Assembly: GCA_910585615.1 (NCBI GenBank)
Contig: CAJUFO010000035.1
Coordinates: forward strand, 10,267-42,487
Origin: an uncultured Acetatifactor sp.
GTDB lineage: Bacteria; Bacillota; Clostridia; Lachnospirales; Lachnospiraceae
Direction of reading: 5' to 3'
Length of the DNA stretch: 32,221 nt
Shown here: piece by piece, positions 17,669-26,314 of the stretch
Layout of the letters: every line of letters begins with the position of its first letter
How positions within the stretch are numbered: position 1 is the stretch's first letter
Program-made: the position numbers and the translations under genes
The notes under the pieces: generated by a model
The model's input: the letters and a program-made list of their open reading frames with translations, nothing else
What the model was told of the DNA's origin: nothing
Databases searched by the model: none

Positions 17669-19387
17669 ATGGACGATAATGATACAGAGTCAGGATTCTC
17701 ACATTGGTATTTTGGAAGAGATGTAGCCCAAACTGTGAAATTACAGATAGATTTGCTTTTGAACTACATTGTAAAATCAGTGAAAAACAAAGAAGAAAGA
17801 CGAAACAGGTACTTGATTCCGTTAAAGTACCTGCTTTGTTATGTAGAGAATTCAGGACTTCATGATATTCTAAAATTGGATGCAGCTCAAGAAGCGGAAT
17901 TTGCCTTTCTGTTAAGAAAGCAGACAGAAAAATCTAATGTAAACGCTACAAAATTTATTGCATTCTGTAGAAAAACATTATTTCTGGAAGCGAAAGAGAT
18001 TAACTGGGAAGCTAATGTCTGGTATGTGGAGAAATTAAATATCTCTCCTAAGAGATACAGCCTTAACAGCACAATAGATAGCTTTTCTTTTTTGGACATT
18101 CGACTGGAAGGTAATCGAAAGATGCTCCAGGAGTATATGAGATACATCTTTACAGTTACGAATCTGAATCTGGGTACGATACGCATAAAACAGACCTATA
18201 TAAAAGAATTTCTTAGATATTTGGAGGAGCAGGAAAAAGCAATACTCACGATAGATGCCATTTCGATAAAAGAATATTTTGAGAAACTGAGTATGCAGAG
18301 GATTAGTCCCCAAAGTTATAATAATAAGATTCGGGCGGTTACGATATTTCTCCAATATCTACAGGTGAAAGATGATATTAATCATTTAACAATACCTGTT
18401 TTCTTTTATAAAAAGAAAAGTTATCCGAAGAATCATGAAGTCAGAGATTTGGATAAGAAGCTGGATTTGCTTATGCTTCATCTTTCGGAGTTCCCTGAAC
18501 AGCTGCGTATTATGAGTCTGATTCTACTGTATACGGGTATCAATAAAGGAAAGCTGTTCTTGCTGAGAAATGCAGATTTTTATTACGAGAATGAAGATAG
18601 TTGGATGAAGGTGCCTAGTACGAACAGGAGTGTTCCTATACCGGATATCCTTCACTTGCTTGTATTGAGGTATTCAGAAAAGAATCATATAGATATAGAG
18701 AGGCTACTTTTTCTGAACAGGGATAAAAAATATACAGCAAGGAGTTTTGAAGAGGCGATCACAAAACAATGTCTGAAATCCGGTATATTGGATGGAGAAT
18801 ATGTATTCAAAGGAAACGGATGCCAGAAAGAATTATGCAAAGCCCTTTATCGGAACGGTACTTCAATCCAGGCAATCCGGGAGTATATGGGCTATTCTAC
18901 GGATGAAACAGTAAAGAAATATATTGGATGGGTTGATGAGAAAGTGGCCAAGAAGTCAGATGAGTTTTTCAAACAGGAAGAAAATAGTCTGGGAGGGAAA
19001 CTGTTAATGGCAAAGTATGACAAGATGAATGAAGTGAATCGACAGGAAAGCGAGAAAAAGATACAACTTGCCATTGCTGAGATCCACAGGACTGTGTCAG
19101 AGGGAAAACAGATATCCGTATCTGAACTTTCCAGAAATACGGGATTGTCAAAAGGATTCTTTTATAAGAACGAGCAAGTGAGAAACCTATTAAATGAAGA
19201 GAAAGAAAAGCGGGATCAGGGAACATTTGCCCAGATTAAGAGAGAAGTGCGAGATAAAAGCCTGGAGAAACAGGTAGAACTATATCAAAGGGAAATAAAG
19301 AGGCTATTGGATGAAATTGAAAATTTGAAGAAGGAAAACCGGAAATTGGTTAGAGCGTTGAATAAGCTGCAAAAGGAAGTGAAATAG
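17669..19387 (+). CDS. Tyrosine-recombinase-like protein fused to a TnpC-like tail; catalytic residues degenerate
   Basis: The 572-residue product has an N-terminal SAM-like region, a core-binding domain (about 130-250), a tyrosine-recombinase catalytic fold (about 260-430) and a C-terminal helix-turn-helix plus coiled coil (about 450-572, VSELSRNTGLSKGFFYKNEQ then heptad-rich helices) like TnpC of Tn554. Against the R...HxxR...H/W...Y pattern, the first R is N292 in TGINKGKL, HxxR reads NGCQ, and LGH reads MGY; only the nucleophile Y418 in KKYIG remains. It therefore probably cannot cut DNA alone and may have served as a partner to an active recombinase, as in TnpA-TnpB-TnpC systems. No such partner is present. 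It lies at the right edge of the island. A possible -10 (TATAAT) is at 17595-17600 without a clear -35. Confidence 0.75.
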   Translation: MDDNDTESGFSHWYFGRDVAQTVKLQIDLLLNYIVKSVKNKEERRNRYLIPLKYLLCYVENSGLHDILKLDAAQEAEFAFLLRKQTEKSNVNATKFIAFCRKTLFLEAKEINWEANVWYVEKLNISPKRYSLNSTIDSFSFLDIRLEGNRKMLQEYMRYIFTVTNLNLGTIRIKQTYIKEFLRYLEEQEKAILTIDAISIKEYFEKLSMQRISPQSYNNKIRAVTIFLQYLQVKDDINHLTIPVFFYKKKSYPKNHEVRDLDKKLDLLMLHLSEFPEQLRIMSLILLYTGINKGKLFLLRNADFYYENEDSWMKVPSTNRSVPIPDILHLLVLRYSEKNHIDIERLLFLNRDKKYTARSFEEAITKQCLKSGILDGEYVFKGNGCQKELCKALYRNGTSIQAIREYMGYSTDETVKKYIGWVDEKVAKKSDEFFKQEENSLGGKLLMAKYDKMNEVNRQESEKKIQLAIAEIHRTVSEGKQISVSELSRNTGLSKGFFYKNEQVRNLLNEEKEKRDQGTFAQIKREVRDKSLEKQVELYQREIKRLLDEIENLKKENRKLVRALNKLQKEVK

Positions 19388-19393
19388 AGGAAA

Positions 19394-19407
19394 GTGTGTA
19401 TAGTGTT
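19394..19407 (+). repeat. Island right-end direct repeat
   Basis: GTGTGTATAGTGTT lies 6 bp after the stop codon of the recombinase-like gene and about 35 bp before permease homology resumes. It differs from the left copy by one base. Confidence 0.6.
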
Positions 19408-19441
19408 AAAACATTGATAAATAAAGGAAAATCTGCTTTGA

Positions 19442-19891
19442 TACAAGTTTTCATTTCCGAAGTGGTTCCGGCCGATTTATATCATCACGGAAATCTGGCA
19501 GCAGGCGGGCTGGGGTTCCATCATTTACCTTGCGGCCCTGGCCGGAGTGGATCAGGATCTCTATGAGGCAGCCTCCATTGACGGCGCTTCCCGGTGGAAA
19601 CAGATGCTGCATATCAGCATTCCCGGCATTTCCTCCATTATTTCCATTCAGTTCCTGCTGACCATGGGCCGGATGCTGAACGTGGGCTATGAGAAGGTTC
19701 TCCTGCTTTATACCGGCGCCACCTATTCCACGGCGGATATCATTTCCACCTATGTATATCGGCGCGGCCTGATCGACGCCAATTACAGCTACGGTGCCGC
19801 AATCAGCATTTTCCAGGCGGTGATTTCCCTGATTCTGATCTGCCTGGCGAATAAAGCGGCGGATAAGATTGGCGCGACCAGCCTGTGGTAA
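19442..19891 (+). pseudogene. LplB-like carbohydrate ABC permease, C-terminal half (interrupted)
   Basis: The frame is open from 19442 after a TGA at 19439 and has no plausible start at its front. It encodes about 149 residues. From KWFRPIYIITEIWQQAGWGS it follows the LplB family, with the coupling EAA loop (YEAASIDGASRWKQMLHISIP) and the final helices ending in GATSLW. It completes the fragment at 7762. A GTG at 19547 could only start an incomplete protein. The next permease gene begins 13 bp after its stop, as in intact LplABC operons. Transcription from the operon promoter would have to cross the island. Confidence 0.88.
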
Positions 19892-19904
19892 GGAGGTTAT
19901 CATC

Positions 19905-20816
19905 ATGACGAAGAGAATAGAAGAAGCATTGCGGCCCGGAAAGAAAAGGAAAAGCCCCGGGGAAAAGGTGTTCAGCGCCATTGTGGCGGTTTTTCTGATC
20001 TGCTCGTGCCTGCTGGTCATTTATCCCATTTATTACATGTTCATCTGCTCCATCAGCGACGGATATGCGGTGACCAGAGGGGAGGTCTGGCTATATCCAA
20101 AGGGAATCAATCTGAAGGCCTATCAGATTGCGCTGACCTATCAGTCGGTGATGAGGTCCTTCCGGAATTCCCTGCAATATACGGTGGTGGGCACGGCGAT
20201 TGCCACGATTCTGACCGCCCTGTGCGCCTATCCCCTGTCCCGGAAAGATATGTATGGAAGAGGAGTCTTCACATTTATTATCACCTTCACTATGTTCTTC
20301 GATTCCGGCCTGGTGGCCAATTACATGGTGGTATCCTCCCTGCATCTGAAGAATACCATCTGGGCAATGGTGCTTCCGGGGGCAATCAGCGTCTGGTATA
20401 TGATTATCATGAGGACAGGCTTTCAGTCCATACCGGATGCGCTGCATGAATCCGCTTACCTGGACGGGGCAAACGATCTGGTCATTTTCTGGAAGATCAT
20501 CCTGCCCCTGTCCAAGGCGACTATGGCTACCATCGTGCTGTTCTACGCGGTGGGCCTCTGGAACGCCTACATTCCGGGCCTGCTCTATATGGACGACAGC
20601 ACCAAATATCCATTGCAGCTTTTGCTGAGGAATATCGTCATGAGCAGCAGCGCGGCGGGGAACAGCGCCACATCCGTGGCGGCCGACACGGCGGCGCTGG
20701 GAAAGAACATCAAATACGCGGTTATTTTTATCACCACGCTCCCCATTCTGGTGGTGTACCCCTTCGCACAGAAATATTTCGTGAAGGGCGCTATGGTAGG
20801 TTCCGTGAAAGGTTGA
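19905..20816 (+). CDS. LplC-like carbohydrate ABC transporter permease
   Basis: A 304-residue inner-membrane permease of the binding-protein-dependent type. It has about six hydrophobic segments, the family-typical IYPIYYMFICSISDG region, and the EAA-type coupling loop ESAYLDGANDLVIFWKIILPL that contacts the ATPase. I chose ATG 19905 because AAGGAGG is upstream; an in-frame ATG at 19869 lies inside the preceding gene. It would pair with the LplB-like permease, now broken, and the lipoprotein encoded next. No ATPase gene is in the operon, as is usual for this family, which shares an MsmX-type ATPase encoded elsewhere. A short hairpin (20820-20833) lies between it and the binding-protein gene. 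Confidence 0.9.
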   Translation: MTKRIEEALRPGKKRKSPGEKVFSAIVAVFLICSCLLVIYPIYYMFICSISDGYAVTRGEVWLYPKGINLKAYQIALTYQSVMRSFRNSLQYTVVGTAIATILTALCAYPLSRKDMYGRGVFTFIITFTMFFDSGLVANYMVVSSLHLKNTIWAMVLPGAISVWYMIIMRTGFQSIPDALHESAYLDGANDLVIFWKIILPLSKATMATIVLFYAVGLWNAYIPGLLYMDDSTKYPLQLLLRNIVMSSSAAGNSATSVAADTAALGKNIKYAVIFITTLPILVVYPFAQKYFVKGAMVGSVKG

Positions 20817-20877
20817 TTTCGGCCGTTTGGCCGGTGGTACCATACAGAATCAATAGAATCAATAAGGAGGAAAGAGG

Positions 20878-22560
20878 ATGAAGATGAAGAAAGTAACGAA
20901 GTGGCTGGCTGTGGCAGTCAGCGCGACCATGCTGGCAGGAACGCTGACCGGATGCGGCGGCTCTTCCGACCCGGCCCAGTCCGGCGCCTCGTCGGGGGAA
21001 GCACAGGAAAGCGGCCAGGGTGGTGAAAATGAGACGGAAAAGGCGGAAGAAGCGGAAAGCGGCGCACCTGCGGAGGGCTCCGATCAGGAGCCGATCACGG
21101 TGACCTTCATGCGGTCCAATTCGGCCGCGCAGCCCACCGCGGAAGACAACAAGGTGGTGCAGCTCATCGAGCAGAAGTTTAATATCCATCTGGAACTGCA
21201 GCTGATTCCGGATGCCGATTTCAGCACCAAGAAGAGCGTGGCGCTGGCGTCCGCCGATTTGCCGGATATCATCATGGGAGTGAATATTGATGAGCTGCGG
21301 CAGTACGCGCCCACCGGAGAATTCCTGAATCTGTATGATTATCAGGACAAGGTGGGGGACTATCTGGGAATCGTCCAGGCAGATGACCGCGCGGCAGCGA
21401 CGAAGACCTATGAAATCGACGGAGGCATGTACGGATTCCAGAGACTGGAATACAACCGCATCGACCTGGCGCCATTGGTGGCCCTGCGCATGGACAGGCT
21501 GGAGGAGACCGGGCTGGAGACTCCCGCTACATGGGATGAATTGTACGAAGTGATGCTGGCCATCAAGGAGAAGTATCCGGATCAGTACGTATTTTCCACC
21601 AGGAACAAGACCACCTATATGTTCGGACAGCTGGCCTATGCCATGGGCTCCGGCGGATTCCCCTGCTTCAGCGGTTCTGGCATGTACTATGAGCCCAGGG
21701 AGGAAAAGTGGCTGTACGGTCCCACGCAGGATTCCTTTAAGACCGTCATCACCTTCCTGGCAAACGCCTATAAGGACGGCCTGCTGGATCCCGATTATGC
21801 CACAATGGACAAGGATACCCTGCATGAGAAGCTGAGCAACGGCAGCCTTTCCATGGTGGTGGACAATAACTCCTTCATCGGACGCGTATACAATCCCGCC
21901 CTGGCTCAGGTCGATGAGAATGCCAGGTTCGACATCATCGCCCCTCTGGAGAGCAAGGAAAACGGAACCAGGAGAGCGCTGAGATACGAAAGGGACTGGA
22001 CGGAGTTTACCTGCGTCAATGCGGATACAAAATATCCGGAGCGCATCATGGAGCTGCTGAACTGGATGTACACGGAAGAGGGACGCATGGTGACCAACTT
22101 CGGAGAGGAAGGCGTGGATTATACGGTGGAAGCCGACGGCACGATCAAGACCAATCCGGATCTGATCGCGGAGCATCAGAATGACGCGGACGTATTCTCC
22201 GGCATTCAGGGAGCCCTTGGCGTAGGCCTTCTGAGCCTTGGCGAGTACATTGACGAAGCGCTGTACGCGGAGGTATCCGACCCGATCTTTATCGAGCAGG
22301 GCAAGGTGATCCGCGGATGGACGGAAGAGGGGCTGATTGATTACAATCCCGCCGTTCCTTTCTTCAACACGGAGGAGCAGGAGGAAGTGACAGAGCTGCA
22401 GCAGGCTCTTTCCAATGTGTTCAACGCTGAGATTGAGTCCTATATCAACGGACAGAAATCCTTAGACGACTGGGGCAGCCTGGTGGAGACCTTGAAGGGC
22501 CAGGGAACGGAGCGGCTTGAGGAGCTTTTCAATACCGCATATCAGAGGGCTTTGCAGTAA
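20878..22560 (+). CDS. Carbohydrate ABC transporter substrate-binding lipoprotein (LplA-like)
   Basis: The product is 560 residues. A lipoprotein signal peptide ends in LTGC with the lipid-bearing C26, followed by a Ser/Gly/Glu-rich linker to about residue 65. The rest is a two-lobed type 1 solute-binding fold (VVQLIEQKFNIHLELQLIPDAD, KSVALASADLPDIIMG). It is anchored on the outer face of the membrane and delivers an oligosaccharide or substituted sugar to the permeases. AAGGAGG precedes the ATG. The length fits the long LplA/YtcQ subgroup. The substrate is not evident; the glycoside hydrolase-like and aldolase genes after it suggest an acidic or amino sugar, as inference. Confidence 0.9.
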   Translation: MKMKKVTKWLAVAVSATMLAGTLTGCGGSSDPAQSGASSGEAQESGQGGENETEKAEEAESGAPAEGSDQEPITVTFMRSNSAAQPTAEDNKVVQLIEQKFNIHLELQLIPDADFSTKKSVALASADLPDIIMGVNIDELRQYAPTGEFLNLYDYQDKVGDYLGIVQADDRAAATKTYEIDGGMYGFQRLEYNRIDLAPLVALRMDRLEETGLETPATWDELYEVMLAIKEKYPDQYVFSTRNKTTYMFGQLAYAMGSGGFPCFSGSGMYYEPREEKWLYGPTQDSFKTVITFLANAYKDGLLDPDYATMDKDTLHEKLSNGSLSMVVDNNSFIGRVYNPALAQVDENARFDIIAPLESKENGTRRALRYERDWTEFTCVNADTKYPERIMELLNWMYTEEGRMVTNFGEEGVDYTVEADGTIKTNPDLIAEHQNDADVFSGIQGALGVGLLSLGEYIDEALYAEVSDPIFIEQGKVIRGWTEEGLIDYNPAVPFFNTEEQEEVTELQQALSNVFNAEIESYINGQKSLDDWGSLVETLKGQGTERLEELFNTAYQRALQ

Positions 22561-22639
22561 AGAAAACGCAGTCAGCGTTATGCAGTCTGGTTTCACGGCA
22601 AATGAAAGCGTTAAGCAGTATAAATAGCTGATTCAGGAT

Positions 22640-22674
22640 ATATGCCGGGATGTCGTCAAAGTATCCCGGCATAT
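22640..22674 (+). other. Hairpin between binding-protein and glycosidase genes
   Basis: Arms 22640-22650 and 22664-22674 are perfectly complementary (11 bp) around a 13-base loop. No T-run follows, so it is more likely an mRNA stability or processing structure than a terminator. It lies 23 bp upstream of the next start codon. Confidence 0.55.
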
Positions 22675-22697
22675 GTCAAACAAAGAAAGGTGAGGTT

Positions 22698-25099
22698 ATG
22701 TTTGATCTGGCGACTGCTGTTGTTCCGAAAACACCTTATATGACTGTCTTTGAGAAAAAGACCGTGGATGTCTTCTGTGAGGAGCTTGCGGGACGGAGCG
22801 GCGTGGACCTTCGCGGCAACGCCGTATCCGCCGAGGCGGACACCATAGAATTTTATAATGAAGGAAATCCGGCGGCTTATGGAGAGAACCTTTTGGAGCT
22901 GTTCCGCGATATCCCTGAGGCGGGAAAGGAGGGCTTCCGCATCAGAATCGCGGGCGGGGAAGGCCGCAGGCGGCTGATTGTCCTGGGGAAGGACGAGAGG
23001 GGCGAATTCTACGGCTGCGCCCGGATTCTCCGCAGAGTCGCGGCCAAAAACGGGAGAATCCTGTGCCCGGAGGAGCTGGACGGCGTGAGCATGACACCGG
23101 AATATCCGCTGCGGGGCCATCAGCTGGGATTTCGGGATAAGAACAATACCTACAGCGCCTGGACTGTGAAGGATTTCGAGCGCTATATCAGGGACATGGC
23201 CCTGTTCGGAGCCAACGCCATAGAGCTCCTGCCGCCGAAGACGGACGACGCCCTGTTTTCTTCCACCTTTGTGGAGGATCCCTTCCGGCTGATGATCGAG
23301 GTATCCAGGATCATCCATTCCTACCATATGGATGTATGGCTGTGGTATCCTAACGTGGGGAAGACTATGACGATTTAGACTGCCTGTACAGGGAGCTGCA
23401 GGAGAGGGAGCTGATTTTCTCCTCCATCCCTTATCTGGACGCGATTCTGGTCCCGCTGGGGGATCCCGGCTCCCTTTGGCCGGACAGGGCCATGCAGGTC
23501 ACGGAGGAGTGCGCGAAGATCATGCGCAAATACCATCCCCATGCGGGGGTCTGGGTGGCTCCCCAGCATTTTCAGCCGGAACCGGGATGGTATGATGACT
23601 TTTACAATCTGATTGCAAAGGAGCCGGACTGGATCGACGGTGTCTGCTTCGCACCCTGGGAGCAGCATGAGATTATGGAGATGCGGGATAAGCTGCCGGA
23701 GAGATACAGGCACAATATCCGCAATTATCCGGACATCTCCCATAACACGAACTGCCAGTTCCCGGTGCCCATGTGGGACAACGCCTTTGCGATGACGCTG
23801 GGCCGGGAAGGGAACAGCGCCCGACCGAAGGCCATGAAATACATACACAATATGATTGAGCCGTACACATGCGGCGCAATCACCTACTCCGAAGGCATCC
23901 ATGACGATATCAACAAGGTCATCTGGTGCGACCAGGATTTTGACAGCAGGACGGAGGCGGCGGATACTATCCGGGATTATGTCCGGCTGTTCATCGATTC
24001 TGAGATTACGGAGGAGCTTACGGATCTGGTGCTGCGCTCGGAGGACGACTGGGCGGGCCCGATTCTTGCGAATGACGGAATCGACAGGGTATACCGCGAC
24101 ATGTGCGCGCTGGATGATAAAGCGGATGAAAAGACCCGGAACAACTACCGCTACCAGATGATCAAACTGCGCATTTTCAGCGACTATTGGACAAAGCACA
24201 AATACGCGGCGGATCAGGAGAATGAGAAAAAGGCCAGGGAAGTTCTTGCCCGGGCGGCGCAGCTTGGCTCGGAAGCGGCCATAAAGGAAGCCAGGAGCGC
24301 GCTGAACCTTTCCAGAGACGTCCCTGCCATGGAGGAAGTGCTGTCCGAAATGCAGAAGCTGGCAGACGAGCTTTATAAAAACTGCAAGATTCAACTGACG
24401 GTCACATGGCACCACGGGCAGCGCTGGATCAGAGGGGCTTATCTGGAGACCGCCGGCATGCCGCTAAACGATTATCAGTATCTGATGGGCAGAATGAAGG
24501 AGATTGAAAAGGACTCTGATGAAGAGCGCAGGGTGGGAGAGCTGCTCGCATGCATTTCCCGTGAGGATCCGGGGGAAGGGGGCATCTACTGCAGCCTGGG
24601 CACGCCGGAAGGCTTTGCCCATGTGACCCAGTACAGAACCTGGGAGGAGGATCCCGGCTATCTGAAAACGCCTCTGAAGGATCACAGCATTTACAGCATC
24701 ATGGGTATGTTCCATCAGATGCGGGGCTGGCATGACGAATTCCCCATGCCCTTGAGCTGGGCCTGGAATGCCACCGCGCTGTACGGGACTCCCCTGGAGG
24801 TCACCTTTGACGGCCTGGATTCGGAAAAGGAATATGGGTTGAAGGTCTTCTATCCCAATGCATTCCTGAAGGCGGTCCATCATATGCAGAGGCCAGAAGA
24901 GGATACGGAATGCCGCTTCTATGCCGGGGACACGCTGCTTGCCGACAGGATTCCCAGACCGGAGATAAGAAGCGGCGCGGTGTGGGAATATAATCTGCCG
25001 AAGAGCAGCTATACGGACGGGACGCTCAGGCTGAAATGGCAGGTATACGGGACGCTGAAGGCATTCGCCGTCAGCGAGCTGTGGATCGTACGGAAATAA
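22698..25099 (+). pseudogene. Large glycoside hydrolase-like protein, frameshifted
   Basis: Two reading frames join into one protein of about 800 residues. The first runs from ATG 22698 (GAGGT upstream) to a TAG at 23376. The second carries the continuation to 25099. The break lies at the GGGG run 23357-23360: one extra G would read NVGEDYDDLDCLYRELQ straight through. The N-terminal 130 residues resemble the alpha/beta domain before the barrel in GH20/GH67/GH84-type enzymes (RLIVLGKDERGEFYGCARIL). The middle looks like a TIM barrel (PLRGHQLGFRDK, FGANAIELLPPK, GVWVAPQHFQPE, GVCFAPWEQHE, AITYSEGIHDDINK). A beta-rich tail follows. I cannot fix the family. It would be cytoplasmic, since no signal peptide is seen. 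The shift may be real or a homopolymer sequencing error. Confidence 0.75.
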
Positions 25100-25152
25100 G
25101 GAGAATGGGAGAGCTGGAGCCGCGAAAGCTACGCGGCATGAAAGGGGTTAAT

Positions 25153-26079
25153 ATGGATTTTGCAGAAAAATTTCCTGGCGGTGTCTGGCCGGTGATGCTG
25201 ACACCGTATACGGAAAAAGGCGCGATTGATGAGGACGCGCTTGCGGCGCTTACGGAATGGTATGTCGGAAGCGGCGTCAAAGGGCTGTTCGCGGCATGCC
25301 AGTCCAGTGAAATCTTCTATCTGAACCAGAAGGAAAGGCTGAAAATCGTGGAGATTACGATGGAGGCGGCGAGGGGACGGGTGCCGGTGATTGCCAGCGC
25401 GAACACCTCGGAGGATATCGAAGCGCAGGCGGAGGAACTGAATGCTGTCTGGGATCTGGGAGTAGATGCGGCGATCCTTCTGTCCAACAGGCTTGCCGGT
25501 CCGGAGGATCCGGAGGAAGTCTGGACAGAGAATTTCTACAGGCTTCTGGACAGACTGAATCCGGATATCCGCCTGGGGATCTATGAATGCCCCTATCCCT
25601 ACAAACGGATTCTGCGCAGCCGGGAAATTCAGGCCATGGTCGGCACGGGGAAATTCCATTTCCTGAAGGATACCTGCTGCGACATCGCGGCGATCAGGCA
25701 GAAGCTGGAACAGGTCAAAGGCAGCAGCATACAGCTGTTCAACGCCAACACGGCCACGCTCCTGCAGTCCCTGCGGGACGGTGCGGACGGATACTGCGGC
25801 GTCATGGCAAACTTCCATCCGGAGCTATATGTATGGCTCTGTGAGCATTTCATGGAGGAAGCGGCGGAAAAAGTCAGCAATGTGCTCACGATGAGCGCGC
25901 TGATTGAAAGACAGCTCTACCCGGTGAACGCGAAATGGCATCTCCGGAATCTGGAGATGCTGCCCGTCCGAATCGAATCCCGATGTCAGGACAGTTCCCT
26001 CCTGACGGAAACCTTCCGACAGGAAATCCGAGTGATGGATGAGCTGATTGGGGATACCTATCGGACATACTGTATCTGA
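25153..26079 (+). CDS. DapA/NanA-family Schiff-base aldolase or dehydratase
   Basis: A 308-residue TIM-barrel protein of the dihydrodipicolinate synthase/N-acetylneuraminate lyase family. The catalytic Y144 (GIYECP) and Schiff-base K172 (FHFLKDTC) are 28 residues apart, as in characterised members. The usual GTTGE-type loop reads ACQSSE, unlike true DapA. Together with its place beside sugar import and glycosidase genes, this argues for a catabolic sugar-acid or keto-sugar lyase rather than lysine synthesis. I chose ATG 25153 because AAAGGGG is 5 bp upstream; ATG 25138 is possible. It probably belongs to the carbohydrate operon. The product is likely pyruvate plus an aldehyde, or a keto acid. 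Confidence 0.85.
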   Translation: MDFAEKFPGGVWPVMLTPYTEKGAIDEDALAALTEWYVGSGVKGLFAACQSSEIFYLNQKERLKIVEITMEAARGRVPVIASANTSEDIEAQAEELNAVWDLGVDAAILLSNRLAGPEDPEEVWTENFYRLLDRLNPDIRLGIYECPYPYKRILRSREIQAMVGTGKFHFLKDTCCDIAAIRQKLEQVKGSSIQLFNANTATLLQSLRDGADGYCGVMANFHPELYVWLCEHFMEEAAEKVSNVLTMSALIERQLYPVNAKWHLRNLEMLPVRIESRCQDSSLLTETFRQEIRVMDELIGDTYRTYCI

Positions 26080-26122
26080 TGCGGATTTATCTTGATACGG
26101 CATGAAATAATACGACATGACG

Positions 26123-26173
26123 AAGGGCTGACCGGCGGGGCAGCCCTTTGCCGTTATCGGGAAGGGCTTTTTT
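26123..26173 (+). terminator. Terminator with two alternative hairpins
   Basis: Arm 26123-26130 can pair with 26141-26148, and the same middle arm (26142-26148) can instead pair with 26162-26168, which runs into six Ts. The second form is a normal Rho-independent terminator after the aldolase gene. The two foldings exclude each other. Confidence 0.65.
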
Positions 26174-26190
26174 GTCCGAAAGGCCGTCAG

Positions 26191-26226
26191 ATAAAATTTG
26201 ACATTTTATGCCAATTGTCTTATTCT
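26191..26226 (+). promoter_or_regulatory. Promoter of the IclR gene with overlapping inverted repeat
   Basis: TTGACA at 26198-26203 and TATTCT at 26221-26226 with 17-bp spacing. A perfect inverted repeat ATAAAAT-TTGAC-ATTTTAT (26191-26209) covers the -35. It is well placed to be an operator, possibly for IclR autoregulation. Confidence 0.6.
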
Positions 26227-26314
26227 AAAAGAGCGGGTTTCCACATATATGCGTATCCGCGTGGGCGGAACGGACAGGGAAGCCCCAGGAAGTGCGGGGG
26301 AGGGGCTGTCTTTT

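Larger units (their letters stand above)
8158..19441. mobile_element. A+T-rich genomic island inserted in the LplB-like permease gene
   Basis: Boundaries are approximate and set by where permease homology stops (8157) and resumes (19442). The inside is clearly A+T-rich against G+C-rich flanks. All island genes read in the same direction as the split gene. Cargo: a DUF1016-type nuclease, a broken AAA-ATPase gene, two helicases (one with a TIR domain), a macro-domain membrane protein, and a recombinase-like/TnpC-like protein next to the right end. Near-identical 14-bp direct repeats sit at 8194 and 19394. A recombinase gene at one edge, defence-type cargo and a disrupted host gene support mobile origin. 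The recombinase has lost key residues, so self-mobility is doubtful. Confidence 0.85.

Noticed and set aside
20791..22176. Minus-strand open frame of 461 codons opposite the binding-protein gene
   Set aside because: It is antisense to a clear lipoprotein gene and has no recognisable domain, ribosome site or promoter. The same applies to 23375-24415 and 30544-31626.
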